From Pseudoalteromonas luteoviolacea S2607 (GTDB lineage Bacteria; Pseudomonadota; Gammaproteobacteria; Enterobacterales; Alteromonadaceae), in assembly GCF_001625575.1 (NCBI RefSeq), contig NZ_AUXV01000029.1, positions 1-50,787 of the forward strand: a stretch of 50,787 nt of DNA, read 5' to 3'. Positions 17,263 to 26,222 of the stretch are shown piece after piece. Each line of letters opens with the position of its first letter. Position 1 is the stretch's first letter. Made by a program: the position numbers and the translations under genes. Below the pieces are notes generated by a model that was not told the origin of the DNA, did no database searches, and was given only the letters and a program-made list of their open reading frames with translations.

Positions 17263-18219
17263 TTAAGCGATTTGCTTTTCAGCCAATTTCAATTCCATGG
17301 TCGCTTTCAATAATCGATATAAATTAATCGCGGCATCAATTTCTTCTTTACGATTGGTTAAGCTTTCAATGTTTAGCCCAAGGGGCACATCAAGCTGAGC
17401 GCAACTGCGTAAGATTAAATCCAAATTTTCACGGCAGATCTTAATCGACTCTTTCAATGTATTGTCTGAATCTAGCATACGCCACTTGGTTGCTTCTGGA
17501 ACTGAAATGCCGAGCCACTGCATAAACTGCAAAGTTTTCTCACCACCGCAGGGTGTAAAAGTTAAAATAATACGTTTAGGTTCGATGCCTTGCTGGCGAC
17601 ATGTACGCGCATAGCTAGTTAGCAAATCTATGGTTGCTTGCGCGTCATACACAGCTTGAGAAATGAAGAACTCGCACCCTTGTGTCGTTTTGTCAATTAA
17701 GCGTTCATGCTCATTGCGTTTACTGGCATGACGCTCGGCTATCGTTACACCGCCAAGAAAGAAATCATCTTGATGGTCACGCAACGTTTGGTAGGCATCT
17801 GGCAAACTTAGCTTAATGTCCCCTTTTGACGATGGGCTACCGACAAGTACTAGGTTACTCAATCCAAAATCTTGTTTTGTTTTATGCAACCATTGGGTAA
17901 ATTCACTTTGATCTCTTTGCGCAACACTTTTATAAGTAATGACATCTAATTTAGACAATTCGCTAACTACTTGGCTATATTCACAAGGGTCAACAGTCTG
18001 CTTAAATGGAAATGGGCGAGGCACATCCGTGCGGCTACTTTCATCTTGAATATCGTAAATAACAACACCGTCATATTCGATTTCATGTAATCGATTCAAT
18101 AGCTTAGTGGCAATGGTTTGTACTTGTTCTTTATCGGTCCCCTGCTTTGGCGGTGTGGTTCCGATTAAATATACCCCTTGATTCGGGTCTAAGATTTTCT
18201 CTTGCAGCGATAATGCCAT
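17263..18219 (-). CDS. Divergent methylenetetrahydrofolate reductase-family protein, MetJ-box regulated
   Basis: About 318 residues. The ATG at 18219 is chosen because AGGA lies nine bases upstream; TTG 18237 and ATG 18228 are poorer. The barrel resembles MetF/MTHFR: TTPPK near the start, a central LVLVGSPSSKGD segment, GCEFFISQAVYD (compare the MetF 'ITQFFFD' strand) and RIILTFTPCG. However, the MetF FEFFPP segment carrying the catalytic Glu reads IGTTPP, and the flavin-contacting RGD loop reads VGS. It is therefore not an ordinary MetF. A perfect MetJ box precedes it, tying it to methionine or one-carbon metabolism. Function could be a methyl-folate related step, a partner protein or an altered reductase. 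Confidence 0.8.
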   Translation of the reverse strand: MALSLQEKILDPNQGVYLIGTTPPKQGTDKEQVQTIATKLLNRLHEIEYDGVVIYDIQDESSRTDVPRPFPFKQTVDPCEYSQVVSELSKLDVITYKSVAQRDQSEFTQWLHKTKQDFGLSNLVLVGSPSSKGDIKLSLPDAYQTLRDHQDDFFLGGVTIAERHASKRNEHERLIDKTTQGCEFFISQAVYDAQATIDLLTSYARTCRQQGIEPKRIILTFTPCGGEKTLQFMQWLGISVPEATKWRMLDSDNTLKESIKICRENLDLILRSCAQLDVPLGLNIESLTNRKEEIDAAINLYRLLKATMELKLAEKQIA

Positions 18220-18263
18220 GGTCCTCATTCCTGCCAATTCGTAGTTTCTCGTGTAAATATAGC

Positions 18264-18287
18264 AGCCATTTAGACGTCTAGATAGAT
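18264..18287. promoter_or_regulatory. MetJ operator (tandem met boxes)
   Basis: A perfect met box AGACGTCT (18272-18279) is flanked on each side by partial boxes in 8-base register: AGCCATTT (18264-18271) and AGATAGAT (18280-18287), each matching four of eight. MetJ binds such tandem arrays cooperatively. The array sits about 45 bases upstream of the MTHFR-like ATG on the minus strand and about 225 bases from the M16 gene, so it most likely represses the former when S-adenosylmethionine is plentiful. Confidence 0.8.
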
Positions 18288-18510
18288 TTTTATTAATGAA
18301 AGAAATTCAATTAACTTGAATTAAATTCATATTGAGGTGTCGTAGTGCTATTTTGTGCTTGTCTTTTCAGTACTTAGAATTTTTGGTTATTTTTGAGTTT
18401 TTGTCGTGATAATGCAGATTTATTGAGGCATTAATGCATAATTGTGTCACTGACAAGCGCTCACAAAATTGCGTGTATAAAAAACATCAAGATAAAGACT
18501 AGGGACACAT

Positions 18511-21390
18511 ATGAAATATAAGCTTTTAGCGACCAGTCTAGCGGTGACGTTAGCACTGGCTGGTTGTGCATCTAACAAAGCCACACTCTCATCGGCTCAA
18601 CAGAGCACCGCTGCAACCCAACAAGCGAATGACAAAGTATTTTCCCATGACTATGTATTAGAAGAGTTAGATAATGGCTTACGAGTTATGGTGGTTAAAA
18701 CCGATTACCCAGATGTTGTGTCACTGCAGATCCCTGTGTCGGTTGGTTCAAGAAATGAGATAGAAGAGGGTAAAACGGGCTTCGCACATTTCTTTGAACA
18801 TATGATGTTCAAAGGATCGAAAAAATACCCCGAGCAAATTTATAAAGACATAATCAAGAATTCCGGTGTTGATAACCGTGCATACACCACGAATGATTAC
18901 ACGAATTACTACCTGAGTTTTTCCAAAGAGCACTTAGACAAGGTGTTGGAAATACAGGCTGATATTTTTCAAAATTTACACTTTAGTGAAGAGCAGTTCC
19001 GTACAGAAGCGCTGACTGTGAAAGGGGAGTATCTGAAAAACAATGCTAATCCTTTACGCAAATTACTCAGTGCAGTTCGTGATAACGCATATGAAGAGCA
19101 CACATATAAGCATACTACGATGGGGTTCTTTGAAGATATTGAAGCAATGCCAGATCAAATGGCCTATGCGGACCTATTTTTTGAACGATTTTACAAGCCT
19201 GAGTATGCAACGATTATCATCGTGGGTGATGTGGAACCACAAGTAACGGTTGATATGGTAAAAAAACACTGGGGTGAGTGGCAGCGCGGTGACTACCAAG
19301 CCGATATCCCTGTGGAGCCAAAACAACAAGCAGCAAAATATAAACATGTCGTCAACGAGGGACAACCAGGTCATTGGTTGCTGGTCTCATATAAAGGCCC
19401 TGCTTGGCAGCCAAGTAAAAAAGATCGCGCTGCGGTTGACTTGATTTCAGAGCTTTATTTTTCAGAAAACTCAAAGCTTTACCAAGAGCTTGTAGTAGAT
19501 AAACAAATTGCGACCCAACTTATTACTTACAATGCCGAAACGAAAGATCCTGGCTTATTACACGTATTCGTAAAAGTTGAAGATGAGAAAGATTTGGCTG
19601 CAGTGCGCGATGCTGTAAATCGCACGTATGCGAGTGCGCGTACTGAGCTGGTCGATGCTGAAAAGCTTGCAGCACTTAAATCAAATCAGCGTTACAGCTT
19701 TGCAAATAGTATGGACTCCTCAAAAGCCATCGCATCCACATTGGCAAGCTATGTCCACTTCGAACGCGACCCAGAAGTGATTAATCAAATGTACGCGACA
19801 GCTGATACAATCACACCTGAAGACATCCGTAAGATTGCAAATCAATACTTTGTTGATAGCGGCAGAAATACAGTGACAATGTCAGCGCTTGAAACAATTG
19901 AAGGCTTTGAGCAAGAAGTTGGGCTTGATGCCTTAGCTGAGAAGATGGGCAAACCAGCCAAGCAATATTTTACTGTACTCGACAAAACGTCAAACTCTCC
20001 ACTGGTGGACGTAAACTGGTTATTTTATACCGGTGCTGCAGCGGATCCTGAAGGGAAAAAAGGCCTTGCCGCATTAACTGCTGCAATGTTGGCAAAGGGG
20101 GGCAGTGCAACCAAGTCTTACAAAGAAATTCAAAAGGCCCTCTACCCATTAGCTGGAAGTTTGTCTCATCAGGTAGACAAAGAGATGATCTCTTTACGTG
20201 GTCGCGTGCATAAGGATAACGCCGACCAGTGGTATGCATTGGTGGGGGAGCAGTTATTAAACCCAGGCTTCAGAGAAGATGACTTTAATCGTCTGAAAAA
20301 AGAGATGATAGATGGTATTAAGTCGGGTTTGAAATCATCTAATGATGAAGAGCTAGGCAAAGAAGTACTCTATCACCGACTTTATCAAGGTCATGTATAT
20401 GAGAGCTTAAACCTAGGCGATTTATCTGATTTAGAGGCACTTACACTGGACGATGTTAAAGACTTTTATCAGAGTCAGTTTACACAAGCTAAGCTGAATG
20501 TTGGGCTTACCGGTGCACTCAATAACGAACTTAAAGCACAGCTGATTAGAGATTTAACTAAACTACCTAAAGGCGAGCAAAAGCGCCTCAATGTTGACGA
20601 TGCCCCTAAATTGGAAGGCATTCATGCAACGGTTGTGGAGAAAAGTGCAAAGTCTACGGCGGTTTCTTTTGGCTTCCCAATTGATACCATTCGCAGCAGT
20701 AAAGACTGGACAGCACTGTGGTTAGTACGTTCGTATTTTGGTGAACATCGTAACTCGGGGGCGTTTTTGTTTGACCGTATTCGTCAAACCCGTGGTATGA
20801 ATTATGGTGATTACGCATATATTGAGTATTTTCCTCGCGGTATGTTCCAGACCATGCCAGATGCAAACTTAGGCCGTTCAGAGCAGATCTTCCAAGTTTG
20901 GTTACGCCCACTTCGCTCGAATAATGATGCGCATTTCGCAACACGTGTAGCCGTGTATGAGTTGGATAAGCTGATCAGCCAGGGCATGACAGAAAAAGAC
21001 TTTGAAGCGACGCGTAACTTCCTAAATAACTACGTACCTCAACTTGTTGCAAGTCAAGATAGACAGCTAGGTTATGCGCTTGATAGTCAATTCTACAAGA
21101 CTGAGGAGTTTGTTAATTTAGTTCGCGCTCAATTGGCATCTTTGAGCTTAGAAGATGTTAATCGCGTCATTCGTGAAAATCTACAAACAGACAACATGCA
21201 CTACGTATTTGTCACTGGCGATGGTGAAGATATGAAACAGCGTCTAGCGAATGAGCAAGTGTCGCCGCTAAAATACAATGTAAGTAAACCGCAGGCTTTG
21301 TTAGATGAAGATAAGATAGTTGAAGGCTACAAGCTATCTGTACCAGCTAACAACATTGAAGTAATCAAGGCGGATGATTTATTTCAATAA
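18511..21390 (+). CDS. M16 family (pitrilysin-like) zinc peptidase, lipoprotein
   Basis: 959 residues. The signal peptide ends in a lipobox (LALAGC), so the mature protein starts at Cys19 and is probably anchored to a membrane. The N-terminal M16 domain has the inverted zinc motif H93-FFE96-H97 with the third ligand E173 in TVKGEY, all intact. A second pair of M16-type domains fills the C-terminal half (from about residue 490), with no second HxxEH, which is normal for the inactive half. It degrades peptides within an enclosed chamber, most likely in the periplasm. Monocistronic with AGGGAC upstream of the ATG and a terminator after the stop. Confidence 0.94.
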   Translation: MKYKLLATSLAVTLALAGCASNKATLSSAQQSTAATQQANDKVFSHDYVLEELDNGLRVMVVKTDYPDVVSLQIPVSVGSRNEIEEGKTGFAHFFEHMMFKGSKKYPEQIYKDIIKNSGVDNRAYTTNDYTNYYLSFSKEHLDKVLEIQADIFQNLHFSEEQFRTEALTVKGEYLKNNANPLRKLLSAVRDNAYEEHTYKHTTMGFFEDIEAMPDQMAYADLFFERFYKPEYATIIIVGDVEPQVTVDMVKKHWGEWQRGDYQADIPVEPKQQAAKYKHVVNEGQPGHWLLVSYKGPAWQPSKKDRAAVDLISELYFSENSKLYQELVVDKQIATQLITYNAETKDPGLLHVFVKVEDEKDLAAVRDAVNRTYASARTELVDAEKLAALKSNQRYSFANSMDSSKAIASTLASYVHFERDPEVINQMYATADTITPEDIRKIANQYFVDSGRNTVTMSALETIEGFEQEVGLDALAEKMGKPAKQYFTVLDKTSNSPLVDVNWLFYTGAAADPEGKKGLAALTAAMLAKGGSATKSYKEIQKALYPLAGSLSHQVDKEMISLRGRVHKDNADQWYALVGEQLLNPGFREDDFNRLKKEMIDGIKSGLKSSNDEELGKEVLYHRLYQGHVYESLNLGDLSDLEALTLDDVKDFYQSQFTQAKLNVGLTGALNNELKAQLIRDLTKLPKGEQKRLNVDDAPKLEGIHATVVEKSAKSTAVSFGFPIDTIRSSKDWTALWLVRSYFGEHRNSGAFLFDRIRQTRGMNYGDYAYIEYFPRGMFQTMPDANLGRSEQIFQVWLRPLRSNNDAHFATRVAVYELDKLISQGMTEKDFEATRNFLNNYVPQLVASQDRQLGYALDSQFYKTEEFVNLVRAQLASLSLEDVNRVIRENLQTDNMHYVFVTGDGEDMKQRLANEQVSPLKYNVSKPQALLDEDKIVEGYKLSVPANNIEVIKADDLFQ

Positions 21391-21404
21391 TCGCTTATGA
21401 GTAA

Positions 21405-21439
21405 GAGAACGCCTCGCTATGCGGGGTGTTCTCATTTTT
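21405..21439 (+). terminator. Rho-independent terminator after the M16 peptidase
   Basis: A 13-base-pair stem (GAGAACGCCTCGC with GCGGGGTGTTCTC, two G-T pairs) closes a TAT loop and is followed by ATTTTT. Confidence 0.93.
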
Positions 21440-21582
21440 GCTAGTCAACACATCCCTTCAATACCCGAGAAATTCACTGAATGTACTTATTTTGTAGCCA
21501 GATGCTTGGTTTATGATTATAAATACATCATTATAGGAACCTTAAGTTATATTTAATAACGATAAAATTCCTTGACAGTAGT

Positions 21583-21602
21583 GCGCATTCGAGAAGATGC
21601 GC
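21583..21602. promoter_or_regulatory. Inverted repeat and -35-like TTGACA upstream of cysE
   Basis: GCGCAT and ATGCGC form a perfect six-base inverted repeat around an eight-base spacer, just after a TTGACA (21572-21577). No good -10 lies at the right distance, so the promoter call is weak; the repeat could be an operator. Confidence 0.35.
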
Positions 21603-21646
21603 GTTAAGATAAGTATTAGGTCGTTAACGATAGACATGTGGTAATT

Positions 21647-22468
21647 ATGAGACACGAAATTTGGCAGCAACTAAGAGATGAAGCACAAGAATTGGTTAAA
21701 CGTGAGCCGCTATTGGCAAGTCATGTCTACTCGAGTGTGTTAAACCATGAATGCTTAGGTGCCGCCTTAAGCTTTATTGTGGCCAATAAGCTAGCTGATG
21801 CTGTGGTATCTGCGTTTACCATTCGAGAGTTGTTTGATCAGGCGTTTGTCGATTGTGACCGAATGCTGACCCATGTGGCGCATGATATAAAAGCTGTTAA
21901 AGATCGAGACCCTGCTGCCGATAGTTATCTTAACGTGATACTAAATCTTAAGGGTTTCCATGCATTACAAGCACACCGCCTCGCTTACTGCCTGTGGCGA
22001 CAACAGCGTAAAGAGCTCGCCCGTTTCGTACAAAGTCGCACCTCTGAGGTATTTGGTGTTGACATCCATCCTGCTTGTAAAGTCGGTCATGGTATTATGC
22101 TTGACCATGCGACTGGTATAGTCATCGGTGAAACTGCTGTTATAGAAGACAATGTTTCTATTCTACAATCTGTCACTTTAGGTGGTACTGGTAACGAACA
22201 AGGTGACCGCCACCCGAAAATTAGAGCGGGCGTCTTAATCGGTGCTGGCGCTAAAGTATTAGGTAATATTGAGGTGGGAGAAGGTGCGCGTATTGGTGCA
22301 GGTTCTGTTGTTTTAAAAGCGGTTGCTCCTCATACCACTGTTGTCGGTGTCCCAGCTAAAGTCGTTGGTAAACCGAACTGCCCATGTCCTGCTGAAAGCA
22401 TGGATCAAAACTTCTTAGATGATGCAATCAGCCGTATCAACGATTCTCATACCAGCGCCATGCTCTAA
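21647..22468 (+). CDS. cysE: Serine O-acetyltransferase
   Basis: 273 residues from the ATG at 21647, exactly the E. coli CysE length; an in-frame GTG at 21638 would add three residues with no better ribosome binding site. It makes O-acetylserine from serine and acetyl-CoA, the first step of cysteine synthesis. The helical N-terminal domain (about 1-140) is followed by left-handed beta-helix hexapeptide repeats. The catalytic His region HGIMLDHATGIVIGE and the SVTLGGTG turn are present, as is the GRHPKI-like GDRHPKI loop. It precedes an unknown membrane-anchored protein by 13 bases, suggesting co-transcription. Confidence 0.96.
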   Translation: MRHEIWQQLRDEAQELVKREPLLASHVYSSVLNHECLGAALSFIVANKLADAVVSAFTIRELFDQAFVDCDRMLTHVAHDIKAVKDRDPAADSYLNVILNLKGFHALQAHRLAYCLWRQQRKELARFVQSRTSEVFGVDIHPACKVGHGIMLDHATGIVIGETAVIEDNVSILQSVTLGGTGNEQGDRHPKIRAGVLIGAGAKVLGNIEVGEGARIGAGSVVLKAVAPHTTVVGVPAKVVGKPNCPCPAESMDQNFLDDAISRINDSHTSAML

Positions 22469-22481
22469 CTAGAGGTTATAT

Positions 22482-23141
22482 ATGCTCCGCCAATTATGTA
22501 TGGTAACTGGCGCATTTTGCCTGGGTATATTCGTCGCAAATGGATATCACGAGCGTATCCGTGCAAAGGAATCCGACGCAAATACTGGCCTATCAGATTT
22601 TGACGCTCAGCAAAGGCAACTAAACAGCGCAGAAGTTATCGGAGCCGAAGAGCCCGAATTGTCTGGGCCTGAGCAAGTTTCCGACAGCCGCCCCTCTCCA
22701 GTACATGAAGCCCCCTTGTTAACGCTCGAACAAGAAAATGCCGGCTTGCGTGCGCAGATAAAAAGGCTGCAGATGCAAGCTCATCAAACTCAGCCAACAG
22801 GCAATATCGCAGCTAAGCTGCAAAATATTTTTGTATACCAAGAGCGAGATGAGTTGTGGGCCAGTGAAGTTGAAATTCAGGCGGCAGATTTTCTGTATGT
22901 AGCGGAGTTGCATGAAGTCGTTAATATGCAACAGGTTGCATGTAAAACGCATGTATGCCAATTGAGCTTTCAGGCGTTTACGTTGGAGGACGGCAATAAG
23001 CATTGGCAGGATGTTTATAACGCCTTAATTAAAATGCCTTGGATGCGCCAATTTAAGACCATTACTGCGGTTCAGAATGGTCCATCAATGCAAGTGCATC
23101 TCAGTTTAAAGCACAGTACTGAGCTTCAGCGTGAATACTAG
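22482..23141 (+). CDS. Hypothetical membrane-anchored protein with coiled coil
   Basis: 219 residues, not recognised. An N-terminal hydrophobic segment (about 5-20, GAFCLGIFVANG) probably acts as a signal anchor. An acidic, Pro-rich linker (about 30-80) and a short coiled coil (about 82-100, LEQENAGLRAQIKRLQMQ) precede a folded C-terminal domain with two cysteines in a VACKTHVCQLSF strand that could form a disulfide in the periplasm. AGAGG lies upstream of the ATG. It follows cysE by 13 bases and converges on xseA, but nothing in it indicates a cysteine-metabolism role. Confidence 0.8.
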   Translation: MLRQLCMVTGAFCLGIFVANGYHERIRAKESDANTGLSDFDAQQRQLNSAEVIGAEEPELSGPEQVSDSRPSPVHEAPLLTLEQENAGLRAQIKRLQMQAHQTQPTGNIAAKLQNIFVYQERDELWASEVEIQAADFLYVAELHEVVNMQQVACKTHVCQLSFQAFTLEDGNKHWQDVYNALIKMPWMRQFKTITAVQNGPSMQVHLSLKHSTELQREY

Positions 23142-23149
23142 TTACGCGA

Positions 23150-24493
23150 TTATTTTGATTTAATACTGGTAATTGTTGAGTGAATTTGGCCGTCGCTCAA
23201 TTGTGTGGTGAGCGTTTCTCCGGATTTTGCATCTGCCACCGTGGTCAATACATGCTGGTTAATTTGTGTAATGCTATAGCCACGAGATAGCACGGCTAAG
23301 GGGCTTACACTATCAAGTCTAGCCGCCAATAGAGCAAGTCGATTCTGGCGCTTTTGCTGGTGGTTATCCATGCTATTTTTCAAGGCGACCTCAAGCTGCT
23401 CAAGTTTAGACTTAGCCATGCTAAGGCGCTTTTCTGGATGGAATTGCAGTAACCTTTGATGGAGTACATTGACGCCGTTGTGATGCTTGTGTTGTTGATA
23501 CTGAAAAGCGCGCGTTAATCTTTGCTGTAGCTCATCAACACGCTGCATTTGTTGCATTAGCTGACTTTTCGGGTGCTGTAACCCTAAGCGCTGCTGCAAA
23601 CGCGCAATATGCTGCTGTTCACTGAGTATTTTGCGATTGAAAGCTTGAACAAGACGGTGCTTTCGGTCTTTTACAAATGCAATCAGTTCGCTGCTATCGG
23701 GGCTGACTAATTCTGCCGCTGCCGATGGCGTCGCGGCACGCATATCGGCCACATAATCACTGATAGTCGTATCTATCTCATGGCCTACTGCGCTGATGAT
23801 TGGCAGTTCGCTGGCATAAATAGCACGCGCAACAACCTCTTCGTTGAAGCTCCATAAGTCTTCTAATGAACCGCCGCCTCGCCCAACGATGAGCACGTCT
23901 ACTTCGTTGCGCCTGTTTGCTAGCGCAATTTTCTCAGCAATTTGCGCAGCAGCCTCTTGCCCTTGCACCAACGTTGGATAAATCAGCACTTCTAATTGGG
24001 GGGCACGGCGCTTGAGCACAGAAAGGATATCTTTGATTGCAGCCCCTGTTGCAGAAGTTACAACACCAATGCGATTGATAGCATGGGGAAGGGGCTTTTT
24101 ATGGTGGCTGCTAAAAAGGCCTTCTGCGGCTAGTTGCATTTGTAATGCTTCGAACCTTTGCTTAAGCAACCCCTCACCCGCAGGTGCCATGTGCTCAACA
24201 ATAAGTTGATAGTCACCGCGCGGTTCGTACACCGACACTCGGGCTTTAACTTGTACTTGCGTGCCATTTTCTGGGCGATATTTGCAATAACGGTTATTGC
24301 CGCGCCACATGGCAGCTTTAATCTGCGCTTTTTCATCTTTGAGTGAAAAATACCAGTGCCCAGACGCTGGCGCGACAAAGTTTGAAATTTCGCCGGTTAA
24401 TTCAAGTGACGCAAAGCCTTGCTCTAATATACTGCGAATTTCGCGATTTAGGCGCGAAACGGTATAAACTTTGTTGTTTTGTGGCAATGACAT
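23150..24493 (-). CDS. xseA: Exodeoxyribonuclease VII large subunit
   Basis: 447 residues from the ATG at 24493, which has GGAG six bases upstream; the upstream ATG at 24505 lacks a site. With XseB it forms the single-strand exonuclease of mismatch repair and recombination. The N-terminal OB-fold (ISNFVAPASGHWYFSLKDEKAQIKAAMW) and the catalytic core (GVVTSATGAAIKDIL, IVGRGGGSLEDLWSFNEE, SAVGHEIDTTISDYVADMRAATPSAAAE) are complete. A long coiled coil (about 260-390) and a C-terminal LSRGYSIT segment follow. Divergent from guaB. No xseB lies in this window. Confidence 0.96.
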   Translation of the reverse strand: MSLPQNNKVYTVSRLNREIRSILEQGFASLELTGEISNFVAPASGHWYFSLKDEKAQIKAAMWRGNNRYCKYRPENGTQVQVKARVSVYEPRGDYQLIVEHMAPAGEGLLKQRFEALQMQLAAEGLFSSHHKKPLPHAINRIGVVTSATGAAIKDILSVLKRRAPQLEVLIYPTLVQGQEAAAQIAEKIALANRRNEVDVLIVGRGGGSLEDLWSFNEEVVARAIYASELPIISAVGHEIDTTISDYVADMRAATPSAAAELVSPDSSELIAFVKDRKHRLVQAFNRKILSEQQHIARLQQRLGLQHPKSQLMQQMQRVDELQQRLTRAFQYQQHKHHNGVNVLHQRLLQFHPEKRLSMAKSKLEQLEVALKNSMDNHQQKRQNRLALLAARLDSVSPLAVLSRGYSITQINQHVLTTVADAKSGETLTTQLSDGQIHSTITSIKSK

Positions 24494-24548
24494 ACCTAAC
24501 TCCATAAAAAATTCACAGACACTTTACCATATTTTTTGCTAAATTTTG

Positions 24549-24577
24549 TTTACTCGCATAAGGAACGCTGATAAAAT
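24549..24577 (+). promoter_or_regulatory. Predicted sigma70 promoter of guaB with GC-rich discriminator
   Basis: -35 TTTACT (24549-24554), 17-base spacer, -10 TAAAAT (24572-24577, five of six matches), followed directly by GCGCACGC. A GC-rich discriminator is typical of promoters under stringent control, and the E. coli gua promoter is regulated this way. This placement also rules out coding starts upstream of 24577. Confidence 0.65.
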
Positions 24578-24626
24578 GCGCACGCAATTCCTTATACTCA
24601 GAATTCACTTGAGAGAAGCCGCACAC

Positions 24627-26096
24627 ATGCTAAGAATTGCAAAAGAAGCCCTAACTTTTGACGACGTACTATTAGTACCCGCTCATTCAACTGTTCTACC
24701 GCACACGGCGAGTTTAAAAACACGTCTAACGCGTAATATCGAGCTTAACCTGCCACTTGTTTCTGCGTCAATGGACACAGTTACAGAAGCGCGCTTAGCG
24801 ATTGCCCTTGCGCAAGAAGGCGGCATTGGCTTTATCCACAAAAACATGACCATCGAAGAGCAAGCAGATAACGTACGTAAAGTTAAAACGTATGAAGCTG
24901 GTATTGTTACATTCCCTGTTACTGTAACAGCGGATAAAACAATTGCAGAAACTATCGCACTTGCTGACGAAAAAGGTTTTTCAGGTTTCCCTGTTGTTGG
25001 TACTGATAACCAACTAGAAGGTATCGTGACTAGCCGTGACATGCGTTTTGAAACGCAATTAGATAAACCAGTTTCGTCTGTTATGACTAAAAAAGCGGAT
25101 CTTGTGACTGTAAAAGAAGGCGCTGGTCGTGAAGAGATTCTAGGCCTAATGCACGAGCACCGTATCGAGAAAATCCTAGTGGTTGACGATGCGTTTGCAC
25201 TTAAAGGCATGATCACAGTTAAAGATTATCAAAAAGCACAAGAAAAACCGAATGCATGTAAAGATGCGCAAGGTCGTCTTCGTGTAGGTGCCGCTGTCGG
25301 TGTTGGTGCTGGTACTGATGAGCGTATTGCTGCATTGGTTGAAGCGGGTGTTGATATCTTACTTATCGATACATCGCATGGTCACTCTCAGGGAGTTATT
25401 GACCGCGTAAAAGAAACGCGCGCAGCATACCCAGAGTTACAGATTGTTGCTGGTAACGTAGCAACTGGAGCAGGTGCACTAGCACTTGCAGATGCGGGTG
25501 CAGATGCCGTTAAAGTGGGTATTGGCCCAGGCTCAATTTGTACTACGCGTATTGTAACTGGTTGTGGTGTACCGCAAATTACAGCCATTTCAGACGCTGT
25601 TGAAGCGCTAAAAGATCGCGATGTGCCAGTTATTGCAGATGGCGGTATCCGTTTCTCAGGTGATATTGTCAAAGCATTAGTTGCTGGTGCAGCGTGTGTG
25701 ATGGTGGGCTCAATGCTTGCGGGTACTGAAGAGTCTCCAGGTGAAGTTGAGCTTTACCAAGGCCGTTACTACAAGTCATACCGCGGTATGGGCTCTCTGG
25801 GGGCAATGAATCAAAAAGAAGGTTCTTCAGACCGTTATTTCCAGAAGAGCAACCAAGCAGACAAGCTAGTACCAGAGGGTATTGAAGGCCGTGTTGCTTA
25901 CAAAGGTCCAATTGCAGCAATTATTCACCAGCAAATCGGCGGCATTCGCAGTGCAATGGGTTTAACTGGTTGCGCAACAATTGCAGAGCTAAATATTAAG
26001 CCTGAGTTTGTACGTGTAACGTCAGCAGGTATGGGTGAGTCTCACGTTCACGACGTACAGATCACTAAAGAAGCGCCTAACTATCGCTTAGGTTAA
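24627..26096 (+). CDS. guaB: Inosine-5'-monophosphate dehydrogenase
   Basis: 489 residues from the ATG at 24627, where the protein begins [19 protein letters not shown] as in E. coli GuaB (488 residues). Upstream in-frame starts would fall in the promoter. It oxidises IMP to XMP with NAD+, the committed step of GMP synthesis. The barrel is interrupted by two CBS domains (about 90-205). The catalytic loop GPGSICTTR holds Cys305, and the flap region RYFQKSNQ...[10 protein letters not shown] is intact. It is followed by a terminator and then guaA. Confidence 0.98.
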   Translation: MLRIAKEALTFDDVLLVPAHSTVLPHTASLKTRLTRNIELNLPLVSASMDTVTEARLAIALAQEGGIGFIHKNMTIEEQADNVRKVKTYEAGIVTFPVTVTADKTIAETIALADEKGFSGFPVVGTDNQLEGIVTSRDMRFETQLDKPVSSVMTKKADLVTVKEGAGREEILGLMHEHRIEKILVVDDAFALKGMITVKDYQKAQEKPNACKDAQGRLRVGAAVGVGAGTDERIAALVEAGVDILLIDTSHGHSQGVIDRVKETRAAYPELQIVAGNVATGAGALALADAGADAVKVGIGPGSICTTRIVTGCGVPQITAISDAVEALKDRDVPVIADGGIRFSGDIVKALVAGAACVMVGSMLAGTEESPGEVELYQGRYYKSYRGMGSLGAMNQKEGSSDRYFQKSNQADKLVPEGIEGRVAYKGPIAAIIHQQIGGIRSAMGLTGCATIAELNIKPEFVRVTSAGMGESHVHDVQITKEAPNYRLG

Positions 26097-26130
26097 GCTG
26101 GCCAACGCGCGTTGAGCCCGCAAAATTGTT

Positions 26131-26156
26131 AGGGCTAGCAGCAGCTAGCCCTTTTT
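26131..26156 (+). terminator. Rho-independent terminator between guaB and guaA
   Basis: AGGGCTAGC, loop AGCA, GCTAGCCCT then TTTT: nine perfect base pairs. It should reduce read-through into guaA, so guaA may have its own promoter or be expressed by partial read-through. Confidence 0.9.
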
Positions 26157-26222
26157 AATTCTGGTAAAGCAGGTTAGCTGTGCTTTACTAATTTTATCGT
26201 TTCCTAACTAACGAGATTATCA

